Below are positions 1 to 8,270 of a stretch of 64,000 nucleotides of DNA, piece by piece. The notes beneath the pieces were generated by a model. It had not been told where the DNA came from. It saw only the letters and a program-made list of their open reading frames with translations, and made no database searches. Origin of the DNA: DASYXT01 sp035934555 (GTDB taxonomy: Bacteria > Verrucomicrobiota > Verrucomicrobiia > Limisphaerales > UBA8199); contig DASYXT010000046.1 of NCBI GenBank assembly GCA_035934555.1, forward strand, positions 1 through 64,000. Reading direction: 5' to 3'. How positions within the stretch are numbered: position 1 is the first letter of the stretch; the number at the start of each line of letters is the position of its first letter. The position numbers and the translations under genes were made by a program.

Positions 1-1
1 T

Positions 2-130
2 CTGGAACAGTTGCTCTATGCAATGGGACCAGCCTTATTGCAGGAATACCGAGCTGCCAATCCTCCCCATACTGGCCCGGCGGCCTCACTTAAGCGATCC
101 ACCGCCTCAAAAAGGCCCGCCAAATCCTAG
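2..130 (+). CDS. 3' end of an unidentified gene (partial)
   Basis: Frame 2 is open from the left edge to a TAG at 128-130 and gives 42 residues ending KRPAKS. The composition (LEQLLYAMGPALLQEYRAA followed by a Lys/Ser/Pro/Ala-rich tail) looks like a real protein C-terminus rather than a shadow, and the other two plus frames are less protein-like. The gene body lies outside the window, so no function can be given. A REPIN-like repeat follows directly. Confidence 0.4.
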   Translation: MEQLLYAMGPALLQEYRAANPPHTGPAASLKRSTASKRPAKS

Positions 131-137
131 TGGCATT

Positions 138-170
138 GGACTAAAGTCCGCGCTGCTTCCGCGCTCCGCT
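138..170. repeat. REPIN-like repeat, single half
   Basis: GGACTAAAGTCCGCGCT followed by GCTTCCGCGCTCC matches one inverted-repeat arm of the element seen complete at 27794-27874 and 61081-61187. Only one arm is recognisable here. It lies between the ends of two convergent genes. Confidence 0.6.
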
Positions 171-179
171 CGCCCCGGC

Positions 180-3100
180 TTACTTGATGTGCTCCAGGGG
201 CTCCGCGCCGAGTGTGCCAACCAGGTTTTGCAGGTATTCAGGGGTTTCAGCCTGCTGCAGCGCCGCGCGAGCAGAGGCCAGCCGCGCGGGAATGCCCAGG
301 CGCGACACTTCTTCCGCATAGCTCGGCTTTTTTCGGAAGCGTTCGAGATACGCGACATGCTTGCGCCAGAGAGCCACATCGACGCGCTGTTTAGCCGAGA
401 GCCGCGCCGCATACCAGTCGCTCGACAAGAGCGCCTCACGCGTAAAGAGCCGGCGCACGTCCGGGTGCTCCAGACCTTTGCCTTGCCAGGAGTCCTCAGC
501 CATAATGTGCAACAGCGCTTGCAACGGCGGACAAGCCCAGGCGACGCTGCCGTCCTCGAAGTACATTTGTGCGACGCGCTTCTGCGTCGTGACCACATTA
601 TCGACTCCGTCCACGAAGATCTCGATGCCCTGCAGTTCGGGTCTCAGCATCGCGTCAGTGAATACCACCCCGGGGTGGTTGAAGATGCGGCCGAAAAACG
701 CATGCACGAAGTGCTCGTTAATCCTGTACCCAAGCCGGCTCGCCAATACTCTGCGGCCGGCGTGCTCGAAATCCTCGCACTTGTCCAAATATCCGTTCTC
801 GATCAAAAACTTCGGCGCCCGTTCAGCCGCGCCCATGCGGCACCACACCTCGGGGACCAGCAGGCTGATATCATGATCGACGCGCACGCGCGGGCCGACA
901 TAGCCGGCGGCGGTGACAAAGCCGTCCTGACCCGTCAGCAGCCAATCCACCAGGGCGGCATTCAAATCGATAACCGGCGGCAACGCGTTGAAAGGTCCCT
1001 TGGTGAGCGCGCCTTCGGAGCCTGCGCCGGTGGTCGAGGGCGATTTGCCGGTCATACTGCAGATGAACTCCATGAACAGTTCCGGCAGCTCGAAGTAATG
1101 AATCGGATTGTACACGGCGAGTGACCGAACGGTGTCATCGGGAGGGTTGTTGCGCCGGCCGGGCAGCACTGCCCCGACCGGCCGGAGCAGGCGCTGGCCG
1201 GGCTTTAACCGCCGTTGCAGGCGCGCACCGATTTCCGCCAGGTGGGTGGCCTTGGGATCGAGCAGGTCCGGGCGCACCTGCAGGTAACGCGGATTCCTGG
1301 TCGGTTTGCCCTCGACCAGCCGCGGGTGGGACGGTGAGACAAAATAATTCACCTTCCCGTTAGCGGCGACGCTGCGGATCATCCGCTGCATCGGCTCGGT
1401 GAACTGGTAAAAGCCGATCGCTTCATCGACCAGGTCGCGAGCGTCACCCGGTGTGAGCGGCTCGTAATTAGAAAAGAAATTGTTCGAGCGCGCAAAATCG
1501 GCTTCCGTGATGCGGTCGTAGCCGCGGTGCACTGCGTCATCGGGGCGTTGGAACAGCCGCGCTTCGCAGTTGGCGACAAACTTCACCGCCACGGCGTCCG
1601 TACTGCCTGCCAATTCCGGTAATTCGCGCAGCGGCACAAGCATCGACGCGCTGATATCGTCTTCCTGCTGCAGCTTGGCGGCGGGACAGAAATCCTTGCG
1701 CAGGCCGAAAGTTCTCCACGAGCCGTCCTCGTCGAAGCCGACGCGCAGGTAAGTGGTCATCAGCTTGCGGTTGTCGCATTTCAGTTCGTTGGCGGGTGTG
1801 CCATTGATGATATCGACGCTGAAGTGTTCGCGCCACTGTGCGCCCCAGGCGGCCTTGTAAAACCGCTTCACCATGAACGCGAGTTCCTTCAAATATTGGG
1901 GGATGCTTTCCAACCAGACGTTGTACGCGTCAGTGTACTCGCGGCGGTCGGGGGTCAGCAGCTTGATCACCGAGCCGAGCGAGCGTTCCTGGGAAAGAAA
2001 GGCGCGACGATCCTCCTTTTTGGGATCGCGGAAACGTCTCGAATAGTCGTGGTCGATCAGCTCGGCGACGCGATCAAAATCCTCTTTCATATCGGCCACG
2101 TACACAGGTCCGTGCAGGATTGCATCGGAAATGGGTTTGGAAATTTCTGACTTGCCGCCGCCAGAGACCGTGCAGGGTTTATGGCAAAAGATGCCTTCGG
2201 AGACGGTGCCGATGAGGCGCCAGGGCCGGTTGCCGGCCGGTTTTTCCATGCGCACGTGATAGCCTGAAGGCCGGACGTACGTCCGGCCCGGCAGCAGTTT
2301 GATGCCGCTTTGGCCGTTTGGCCCCTGCCAGGTGATGCGCTGCCGGCGCAGGTCGAACGTCGCATCTTTGGGGACGTAAAAAATGTCAGGAAACGCTTTG
2401 TCTATCGCATAGCCCTCGGGTTGCGGTTCCATAATCTCCCGCTGGTCGGCAATCATTTCCTCGTAGGAATGGCCGCGGGCCTGCACGTGCACGTTGCCAC
2501 TGAATTCTTCGCCCAGATCGTAACAGGGAAACACCAGCGCGCCGCCGGCGTGTTCTTCCTCGCAACCCCCAAACAGATTGGCGGCGTAACTGATCTGCGT
2601 CTTCACTTCCTTTTTGCAATAACCGAAATAGTTATCGGCGATTACGGTGACGATGACTCCGGATTGGTCGCGGCAGGTCAGCTTAAAAGCGCGGCCATCA
2701 TTATAGAATTCGTGCTCATCCTTCCAGCACATGCCGTCGCGCCGCTGTTTGGGGGTCGCCTCCTGCCAGCTTGGCAGGCCAGCCTCTTTCTTCGTCACGG
2801 TCGCCAAGTGCGGCGCGAGGATGACACAGCCGGTGTGACCGGTCCAATGCTCGACATCCAGCCCGGCGTCGTTCTCCGGCAGGTCCGGGTCGCCGGCATT
2901 GCCGAAGATCGTCTCGACGAAATCCAGGTTGCTGACGAGATTGCCGGGGGCAAAAAAGCGGACTTCCATGGTTTTTGCCCGGCTCAGGCCGGCGACCGCC
3001 GGGCAAACCAGCGGACGCAGGAGCAGCGAGACGAACCCTTCGGCTGCGTTTGGCTGGCTGGCGGTGAAGGGTAGCCGCAACAACGATTGCGGTGGCTTTA

Positions 3101-3575
3101 ATGCCAGCGCGAACAACTTGGCCGCAGCGGCTTTCGGCACAGCCGCTTTGTCGGCCGGGATGGGCAACCCGCCTTCGGCGACATGAAAGATCCCCTGGGT
3201 TGTGCGCCGGTCACTGCGCGGATTATGCAAAACGCCCTGCTTAACCCGATACGAACTAACGATGTCAGAGACAAATTCATCGCGGTCGAGCGGCAACGAC
3301 AGCAGGCGGGCCATGCCCGGGCGGTCGAGGGTGAACGTCCGCGTAGGCAGGCTGGGCGGAGCATCATCCTGGAAATAATCATAGAGGAAGTTTTGAATGC
3401 GCTGGTCGGCCGGGCAAAGATGGGCGCCGAGCAAGCGCTCTTTCTCCCGGTAACGTGCCACCAGGGGCGCGATCACATCGTTAAATTCGCTCGTGCCGTC
3501 GGTCGCCACGGGCGGATAGCCCAACAGCGCCAGCTTCACATTCAAATGCCGGATCATGGAAACGGTATCTGTCAT
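180..3575 (-). CDS. PEP carboxykinase-like protein, probably pyrophosphate type
   Basis: A 1131-aa cytoplasmic protein without signal peptide or membrane segments. Start chosen at ATG 3575 (MTDTVSMIRHLNVK); an upstream in-frame start at 3617 would add 14 low-complexity residues. Recognisable blocks include YRVKQGVLHNPRSDRRTT, IFHVAEGGLPIPADK, VRFFAPGNLVSNLDFVE, EHWTGHTGCVILAPHL and YFGYCKKEVKTQISYAANL. From memory these, and the roughly 1100-1150 aa length, match the PPi-dependent PEP carboxykinases described in Entamoeba and Propionibacterium, which interconvert PEP plus phosphate plus CO2 with oxaloacetate plus PPi. I could not run an alignment, so the family call is inference; many homologues are annotated only as hypothetical. 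It is convergent with the partial gene at the left edge. Confidence 0.6.
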   Translation of the reverse strand: MTDTVSMIRHLNVKLALLGYPPVATDGTSEFNDVIAPLVARYREKERLLGAHLCPADQRIQNFLYDYFQDDAPPSLPTRTFTLDRPGMARLLSLPLDRDEFVSDIVSSYRVKQGVLHNPRSDRRTTQGIFHVAEGGLPIPADKAAVPKAAAAKLFALALKPPQSLLRLPFTASQPNAAEGFVSLLLRPLVCPAVAGLSRAKTMEVRFFAPGNLVSNLDFVETIFGNAGDPDLPENDAGLDVEHWTGHTGCVILAPHLATVTKKEAGLPSWQEATPKQRRDGMCWKDEHEFYNDGRAFKLTCRDQSGVIVTVIADNYFGYCKKEVKTQISYAANLFGGCEEEHAGGALVFPCYDLGEEFSGNVHVQARGHSYEEMIADQREIMEPQPEGYAIDKAFPDIFYVPKDATFDLRRQRITWQGPNGQSGIKLLPGRTYVRPSGYHVRMEKPAGNRPWRLIGTVSEGIFCHKPCTVSGGGKSEISKPISDAILHGPVYVADMKEDFDRVAELIDHDYSRRFRDPKKEDRRAFLSQERSLGSVIKLLTPDRREYTDAYNVWLESIPQYLKELAFMVKRFYKAAWGAQWREHFSVDIINGTPANELKCDNRKLMTTYLRVGFDEDGSWRTFGLRKDFCPAAKLQQEDDISASMLVPLRELPELAGSTDAVAVKFVANCEARLFQRPDDAVHRGYDRITEADFARSNNFFSNYEPLTPGDARDLVDEAIGFYQFTEPMQRMIRSVAANGKVNYFVSPSHPRLVEGKPTRNPRYLQVRPDLLDPKATHLAEIGARLQRRLKPGQRLLRPVGAVLPGRRNNPPDDTVRSLAVYNPIHYFELPELFMEFICSMTGKSPSTTGAGSEGALTKGPFNALPPVIDLNAALVDWLLTGQDGFVTAAGYVGPRVRVDHDISLLVPEVWCRMGAAERAPKFLIENGYLDKCEDFEHAGRRVLASRLGYRINEHFVHAFFGRIFNHPGVVFTDAMLRPELQGIEIFVDGVDNVVTTQKRVAQMYFEDGSVAWACPPLQALLHIMAEDSWQGKGLEHPDVRRLFTREALLSSDWYAARLSAKQRVDVALWRKHVAYLERFRKKPSYAEEVSRLGIPARLASARAALQQAETPEYLQNLVGTLGAEPLEHIK

Positions 3576-3950
3576 CGGTCTCAACCTAATGCTGGCTAAA
3601 GCGACGTTCCAGTGCAAGCACGCGCGGTGCGCGCGTTACCGCCCTGGGCGGGGGCTGCCCCGGTGCCGGGAAGCAGGAACAAGGCAATGATGGGATGACG
3701 GGGGAGGGGGGCTTTGGGGGTGTACAAGCGTCCCATCGTCCCAAGGCCGGTAAAACCGAGGGGATTTGATTTGGCATCCGTCCCGGCACCCGTCCCGGTG
3801 CCGTCCCAGCGTTAAGAGTCAGTAGGCCCTCTCGGCGGGTTCCGACTCCTTGCGCTCGGACCCCGCCCGACGCGCCACGGCCTCATTTGACCTTTTCCTT
3901 TTGCCGGGAAACCTGCTTTGCTCTGGTTATTGATCACCTGGTCTGCCGCT
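3576..3950. other. intergenic region, divergent promoters expected
   Basis: This 375-bp gap separates the divergent PEPCK-like and lactate permease genes. It is GC- and G-tract-rich, with a short alternating GCGCGCG stretch near 3620-3640 and a repeated GTCCCGG(C/T) motif around 3780-3808. I see no convincing -35/-10 pair, small gene or RNA. Confidence 0.4.
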
Positions 3951-5594
3951 ATGCCCTGGCACCAAAACTACGCGCCGCTCGGCAGCGTCGGCCTTTCGGC
4001 GGTGCTGGCGGCAGTACCTATCCTGATCTTGCTTGGTCTGCTGGCGTTCGGGCATGTCCGCGCGCACCTGGCGGCGCTCGCGGCGTGGTTGATGGCGGCT
4101 TTCTTCGCGGTTGCCCTCTACCGCATGCCCCCGCAACTGATGCTCGCCGCAGCGGGTTATGGCTTCGCGTTCGGACTCTTTCCGATCGGCTGGCTGGTCC
4201 TCAACGCGGTTTTCATCTATAGCCTGAGCGTCGAGACGGGCGAATTTGCCCAGCTTCAGCAGCAATTGTCGGGCATGTCACGCGACCGGCGGATCCAGGC
4301 GCTGCTGGTCGCCTTTTGTTTCGGGGCCTTTATTGAGGGCGCCGCGGGGTTTGGCGCGCCCGTCGCGATTAGCGGTGCCTTGTTGCTGGGTCTGGGATTT
4401 CGGCCGCTCGAAGCGGCAAAGCTGGCGCTGATCGGCAACACCGCCCCGGTCGCGTTTGGGTCGGTTGGCATACCCATCGTCACCCTGAACAAAGTCACCG
4501 GACTGACCCTTTTGGGTTTAAGCGCGATGGTTGGCAGGCAGCTAGTTGTTTTTTCCGTCATTATCCCGTTTTGGCTGATTGTCGCGCAGGCCGGCTGGCG
4601 CGGCATGGTGGCGGTTTGGCCGGCTTGTCTGGTGACCGGCTTGACTTTCGGGCTGACACAGTTTCTGGTCAGCAACTATCACGGACCCTGGCTGGCCAGT
4701 ATTCTCAGCGCCATACTCTCGATGGGGGCGCTGGCGCTGTTGATGAGATACTGGCGGCCGGCCGAAGAACAAATCACGGGTGCGGCAGCAGTGGAACCGA
4801 TGCCGAAAACGCTCGCTGCCCCCGTTCGTCCCATGTGGCGTGCGTGGCTGCCGTGGGTCTTCCTTTCCGGCTTCGTTTTTCTGTCGGGCTTGCCCGCGGT
4901 GAAGGATTGGTTAAACGGCTTGTTTGCGGCGGCGATTCCCGTGCCCCTGCTGAACAATGCGGTGCTGCGCGTGCCGCCTGCCGTTCCTCAACCCACACCC
5001 GAACCGGCCGTGTTCGCTTTCAATGCGCTCTCGGCGGCCGGCACCGCCGTCTGGTGTGCTGGTATTCTGGCCGGGCTTTGTCTCGGGCTCAGCCCGAAGC
5101 GGGTGCTGAAGGTTTACGCAAAGACGTTTTGGCGCGTGCGCGTCTCGCTGCTGACGATCGCCGCGATGCTCGCTCTCGGGTTCACGACGCGCTACAGCGG
5201 CGCCGACACGACCTTGGGCCTGGCGCTGGCGGGCACCGGTGTCTTGTTTCCATTCTTCTCCCCACTCATCGGCTGGCTGGGCGTGGCGCTGACGGGCAGC
5301 GACACCTCGTCCAATGTGCTGTTTGGCAATTTACAGCAGGTAACGGCTCGGCACCTTGGCTTATCGCCGCTTCTTACTGCCGGCGCCAACAGTTCCGGGG
5401 GCGTGATGGGAAAAATGATCGACGCTCAAAGCATCATGGTGGCCAGCGTGGCCACCGGTGGGCAAGGGGATACTCCCGCACCCGGCACGGTGTTGCGCTC
5501 GGTGTTCTGGCACAGCCTGGCTTTGGCCATTCTCATGGGTCTGCTGGTCTTGTTACAAGCCTACCTGTTGCGCTGCATGATTCCGGGCGAATGA
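3951..5594 (+). CDS. lctP: L-lactate permease (LctP family)
   Basis: A 547-aa polytopic inner-membrane protein of the LctP family, which imports L-lactate (and often D-lactate or glycolate) with protons. The start at ATG 3951 gives MPWHQNYAPLGS, matching the family's usual N-terminus; the alternative at 3918 adds 11 residues. Hydrophobic helices run the whole length. The conserved AFCFGAFIEGAAGFGAPVAI block sits near residue 135, and ALTGSDTSSNVLFGNLQ and NSSGGVMGKMIDAQSIMVA lie toward the C-terminus, as in LctP/GlcA. It appears monocistronic and divergent from the PEPCK-like gene, which would fit joint use in lactate or gluconeogenic metabolism (inference). Confidence 0.93.
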   Translation: MPWHQNYAPLGSVGLSAVLAAVPILILLGLLAFGHVRAHLAALAAWLMAAFFAVALYRMPPQLMLAAAGYGFAFGLFPIGWLVLNAVFIYSLSVETGEFAQLQQQLSGMSRDRRIQALLVAFCFGAFIEGAAGFGAPVAISGALLLGLGFRPLEAAKLALIGNTAPVAFGSVGIPIVTLNKVTGLTLLGLSAMVGRQLVVFSVIIPFWLIVAQAGWRGMVAVWPACLVTGLTFGLTQFLVSNYHGPWLASILSAILSMGALALLMRYWRPAEEQITGAAAVEPMPKTLAAPVRPMWRAWLPWVFLSGFVFLSGLPAVKDWLNGLFAAAIPVPLLNNAVLRVPPAVPQPTPEPAVFAFNALSAAGTAVWCAGILAGLCLGLSPKRVLKVYAKTFWRVRVSLLTIAAMLALGFTTRYSGADTTLGLALAGTGVLFPFFSPLIGWLGVALTGSDTSSNVLFGNLQQVTARHLGLSPLLTAGANSSGGVMGKMIDAQSIMVASVATGGQGDTPAPGTVLRSVFWHSLALAILMGLLVLLQAYLLRCMIPGE

Positions 5595-6083
5595 TCACGG
5601 CCGGGCGGCAACTTGAAGAATTGTCCGGGTGAGGGCAAAAGGTGCGCATCTTGTCGGTACCACCGTGTCTCATTCCCTCGGCCGAAAGCAATTGGCAATA
5701 GAGCCCAGGTTCGATATGGGATTGAACGGACCCCTCACCCCGGCCCTCTCCCCTTGGGAAGGGGAGAGGGAGATGCATTCGGTGCATGGTGGTGGCATCA
5801 AGATGCACCCGGGCAAAACAAGACAAGCGTTTTTTGCTTGGATCAACGAACTAGAGAGGCTATGGTTTGGGGAAGCGGAGTTGAGAATGAACAGCTTACG
5901 CAAAAGGGATGAGGGGCAGTTCCGGCAAGTGATCAGCGAACCGGCTGGACGGGTCGAAGCCGGGAAGGGTTTTGACCTGAGAGACTTAGGCGGTTTGCGC
6001 GTTCGAACGGCTTGGGGAATGATCACGAACGGGCCGTCGTTGAATCACAGTTGGGTGGCTCGACGCAGCCCTATCCAGATAGC
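5595..6083. other. intergenic region before the cassette array
   Basis: A 489-bp stretch without a credible gene. Open frames crossing it translate the hairpin repeat at 5731-5772 and lack family resemblance. Near the right end a GTTGGGT at 6050-6056 resembles an integron core site, and a weak AACGGC / GCCGTCGTT pairing precedes it. This could be a decayed attC or attI, but no convincing long stem forms. No integrase gene or fragment was recognised. Confidence 0.45.
5731..5772. repeat. dispersed CCCTCTCCCC hairpin repeat
   Basis: CCCTCTCCCCTTGGGAAGGG continues into GAGAGGG, a near-perfect inverted repeat at 5744-5770, preceded by CCCCTCACCCCGG. A related hairpin occurs at 42500-42537. It sits downstream of lctP and could also help end transcription, although no T-run follows. 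Confidence 0.7.
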
Positions 6084-6272
6084 ATGAATCGAACGATGTT
6101 AGCACTCGGCAGCTACTGGGCGTTGTTCATCATCGCCCCGCTGGCCGTCTGCTTTGTGTTACTAGGAGCTTCGGCACGAGCAGTCGGCTACTGCTTGCCC
6201 CTTTTCGTCGTCCTGTGCTTGGTTGGGGAGCGTGGCTTTCGACGATGGAAGCGACTGTGGAAGGTTCAATGA
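6084..6272 (+). CDS. cassette ORF 1: small membrane protein
   Basis: 62 aa starting MNRTMLALGSYWALF. Two hydrophobic stretches (about residues 5-27 and 32-45) are followed by a basic tail RRWKRLWK, predicting a small inner-membrane protein. The stop lies 13 bp before the RYYYAAC box of the first attC site, the usual cassette layout. ATG 6084 is preferred because it precedes the hydrophobic segment; an upstream in-frame start at 6012 is less likely. No family recognised. Confidence 0.55.
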   Translation: MNRTMLALGSYWALFIIAPLAVCFVLLGASARAVGYCLPLFVVLCLVGERGFRRWKRLWKVQ

Positions 6273-6285
6273 TACGCCAGAGATC

Positions 6286-6378
6286 GCCCAACCCGCCTGC
6301 TTCAGAGGACACCGCGATGGTGCTTCTGTTTGCATTTCGGCGTCTTTGGCGCGGCGCCTCTGAGCAGGTTCGTTGGAT
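6286..6378 (+). other. attC site 1
   Basis: Begins GCCCAAC (6286-6292) and ends GTTGGAT (6372-6378). The left arm CCTGCTTCAGAGG pairs with the right arm CCTCTGAGCAGG, leaving one extrahelical T. Length 93 bp. Confidence 0.8.
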
Positions 6379-6387
6379 TGCAGATTT

Positions 6388-6870
6388 ATGGGGTTGACTC
6401 GCGACAAGAACAGAGAACTCGACGAACGGTGGATCGCTGAGATTTTGTCGTGGATCGAAGAAACCGGGGAGGTGTTTGTGTACCTTCGTTACCTCTTCAA
6501 TAGCCCGAACACGAAGTTCGCTTTGGTGGCATCGGAAGATGCCCTGCGTCGTCTTGTCCAGATCTCCCCTGAGGGGGCCGAGCTCACCGCCTGCAAAGGG
6601 GAGTGCCTTCCCATACGAGGCGTTGTAGGAGAAGAACTCCTTGCTCGGGTCCATGACGGACTACCAGCAAGGAAAGACTGTGTGTGCGTGTTCACCCAGG
6701 GCTCCTCGCCTGAGCATCCGGTATTGGAGGGTAATAGCTGGTGTTCTGTGTCCGAGATGGCCGCCGAGCTCCGGGAGCACGAGGGCGAGCAGGTCGCCAT
6801 CGGCGAATTCGCAGCCGGTGAGCGGAAAACCATTTCGGCGGTAATCGGAGGTCTTGATGGACCAAGGTGA
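6388..6870 (+). CDS. cassette ORF 2: hypothetical protein
   Basis: 160 aa, soluble and acidic, with no signal peptide or membrane segment. It starts at ATG 6388, ten bases after attC site 1, and stops six bases before attC site 2, so it fills its cassette. Notable segments are SWIEETGEVFVYLRYL near the N-terminus and a Glu-rich region ELREHEGEQVAIGEF near the C-terminus. No family recognised. Confidence 0.7.
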   Translation: MGLTRDKNRELDERWIAEILSWIEETGEVFVYLRYLFNSPNTKFALVASEDALRRLVQISPEGAELTACKGECLPIRGVVGEELLARVHDGLPARKDCVCVFTQGSSPEHPVLEGNSWCSVSEMAAELREHEGEQVAIGEFAAGERKTISAVIGGLDGPR

Positions 6871-6876
6871 CAAACA

Positions 6877-6978
6877 ATCCAACCACACCATGCAGCGGAT
6901 GCGAGCCAGCCGTTCACGTCAGTCACAATTCGAGCGCCATCTGCGGCTGGCTCGCACCGCTGATGGTCATCGTTAGGA
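6877..6978 (+). other. attC site 2
   Basis: Begins ATCCAAC (6877-6883) and ends GTTAGGA (6972-6978). Left arm AGCGGATGCGAGCCAGCCG and right arm CGGCTGGCTCGCACCGCT pair over 18 bp with one extrahelical A. The terminal GTTAGGAGG also supplies a Shine-Dalgarno sequence for the next ORF. Its loop shares sequence with attC site 3. Confidence 0.88.
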
Positions 6979-6984
6979 GGCGGT

Positions 6985-7302
6985 ATGTCTTTGTTGCTAC
7001 TCACAATCGAATTGACAGGTCTGATACTGGGTGGGAGTTACTTATTCTTCAAACACCGGCAGCGGGTGTGCAGCTGGGTCCCGCAGGACGATCCCCGGAA
7101 GTGGACCGGGCACGGTATCGAGGTCGCAGAGCTCAAACCGCAGGTCGAGCAGGTGCGTCGGGATTACTTGGCTGCTCGCCAAACAGCGAGAGGTGTCTGG
7201 TTTCATCGATCTTTGCTCGGCCTGGCTCGGTGTGCCGTCATGCAGTTAGGATTTTTTCGGCATAGAGATACCGGAGAGAACGCGCGCGACTATGGCCCCT
7301 AA
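6985..7302 (+). CDS. cassette ORF 3: membrane-anchored hypothetical protein
   Basis: 105 aa. One N-terminal hydrophobic helix (about residues 2-21, MSLLLLTIELTGLILGGSY) is followed by a charged cytoplasmic-type domain. The start at ATG 6985 is supported by an AGGAGG formed by the 3' end of the preceding attC, 6 bp upstream. The stop overlaps the 5' heptamer of attC site 3. No family recognised. Confidence 0.72.
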   Translation: MSLLLLTIELTGLILGGSYLFFKHRQRVCSWVPQDDPRKWTGHGIEVAELKPQVEQVRRDYLAARQTARGVWFHRSLLGLARCAVMQLGFFRHRDTGENARDYGP

Positions 7303-7398
7303 CCACATCATTCAGCCGACGGGAGCCAGCCGTTTAGGTCAGTGTCAATTCGCACATCAGCGGCGGCTGGCTCCCGCCGCTCACACCCGGCGTTGGGC
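7297..7398 (+). other. attC site 3
   Basis: Begins CCCTAAC (7297-7303, first base off consensus) and ends GTTGGGC (7392-7398). Left arm CGGGAGCCAGCCG and right arm CGGCTGGCTCCCG pair perfectly, and the outer arm continues with an extrahelical A. Loop sequence GGTCAGTGTCAATTCG resembles that of attC site 2, so the two sites are related. Confidence 0.87.
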
Positions 7399-7414
7399 GC
7401 AAACAACCGTGCGA

Positions 7415-7816
7415 ATGTTTTTAAAAGGTCTTTTGCTGGTGCTGCTCGTGGGGCCGTCCGCCTGCACGAAGACCGACGCCGATTCAGCAACGTGTCTGCG
7501 GAACCTTCAGGAGATTGGCTCCGCTTCGAGAGTCTTCGAGCTGGCGAACAAACGCATGCCGGCCGACTTCCGCTCGCTACGGCCTTATTTGTCGCAGCCG
7601 CAGGTACTGATCTGCCCCGCTTACCACCGGAAGCCTCCGCGGAGTTGGAACGACATGGATTGGGCCGGGGTTACTTACGAGCTGGTTCGGCCCGGGCTCA
7701 AACTGGCTGAGACACAATCGGTGGTAAAGGTATTCGCGCGATGCCCCAAGCACGGCTACTTGTGTCTTGGGGACGGGAGCGTGCTGAAGCGTCCCCACTG
7801 CGAGACAGTCCCATGA
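7415..7816 (+). CDS. cassette ORF 4a: lipoprotein with pseudopilin-like C-terminus
   Basis: 133 aa from ATG 7415. The N-terminus MFLKGLLLVLLVGPSAC is a lipoprotein-like signal with Cys17 as likely lipidation site. The mature part (CLRNLQEIGSASRVF, MPADFRSLRPYL, VLICPAYH, then CPKHGYLCLGDGSV) resembles the globular half of the pseudopilin-like proteins abundant in Planctomycetes and Verrucomicrobia, which carry a C-terminal H-x-DG motif. The usual prepilin N-terminal helix is replaced by a lipobox. It overlaps the next ORF by ATGA, so two genes share this cassette. Confidence 0.7.
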   Translation: MFLKGLLLVLLVGPSACTKTDADSATCLRNLQEIGSASRVFELANKRMPADFRSLRPYLSQPQVLICPAYHRKPPRSWNDMDWAGVTYELVRPGLKLAETQSVVKVFARCPKHGYLCLGDGSVLKRPHCETVP

Positions 7817-8142
7817 GCGAGCCGCTAAGCGAGCCGCTGTCAAAAAGCGCACGGTGCAAACGGTGCGCGGCTGCGTGCGTGGGCGCCGCGGGCGCCATCC
7901 TGCTGGCGACGTGCTTGTACCTCTCAAGCGTCGCGGTTTTGCTGTCCCTGTACGTTCACGGATTCCGGGTTCCGTCGCGCGGGTTCTTAGAGGCATATGC
8001 GCTGCCATCAAATGGTCTGGTCAAACTGCCCTTAGTGGGCAGCGCGTGCAGCAACTATTTCCAGTTCTGCGCGAGGATAACTGGAGCGGACTATGAAAAG
8101 GACAATGCTCAGAAGCGCTCAACGAAAGGATGGAGCCGATGA
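7813..8142 (+). CDS. cassette ORF 4b: small membrane protein
   Basis: 109 aa beginning MSEPLSEPLSKSARCKRC. The start overlaps the stop of ORF 4a (ATGA), implying translational coupling. One strongly hydrophobic segment covers about residues 22-48 (GAAGAILLATCLYLSSVAVL). The last nine codons run into attC site 4, as is common in cassettes. No family recognised. Confidence 0.6.
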   Translation: MSEPLSEPLSKSARCKRCAAACVGAAGAILLATCLYLSSVAVLLSLYVHGFRVPSRGFLEAYALPSNGLVKLPLVGSACSNYFQFCARITGADYEKDNAQKRSTKGWSR

Positions 8143-8221
8143 CGAGCAGGGCGGCCTGCCGGTGGTTTCGGTTCAAGGCCGTTGCGGCGCTGCCCGTCAT
8201 GGCTCATCCTCATCGTTGGAC
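8117..8221 (+). other. attC site 4
   Basis: Begins GCTCAAC (8117-8123) and ends GTTGGAC (8215-8221), both exact consensus. Left arm AGGATGGAGCCGATGACG pairs with right arm CGTCATGGCTCATCCT, leaving two extrahelical G residues on the left arm, the asymmetry seen in true attC sites. Confidence 0.9.
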
Positions 8222-8270
8222 GGTTCGAAGTGCGTGAGGGGTGGCGCTGTGCACGGTCAAATCGGCGAGC

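Noticed and set aside
4571..5632. 353-codon ORF inside lctP in another frame
   Set aside because: High-GC shadow frame of a clear LctP gene, with Arg/Gly-rich translation.
6001..6056. Additional attC or attI site before the first cassette
   Set aside because: A GTTGGGT heptamer and a short AACGGC/GCCGT pairing exist, but no long stem or matching 5' heptamer at the right distance could be built.
5629..6087. 152-codon ORF upstream of the cassette array
   Set aside because: It translates the dispersed hairpin repeat (LTPALSPWEGERE), a known artefact of that repeat type, and has no family resemblance.
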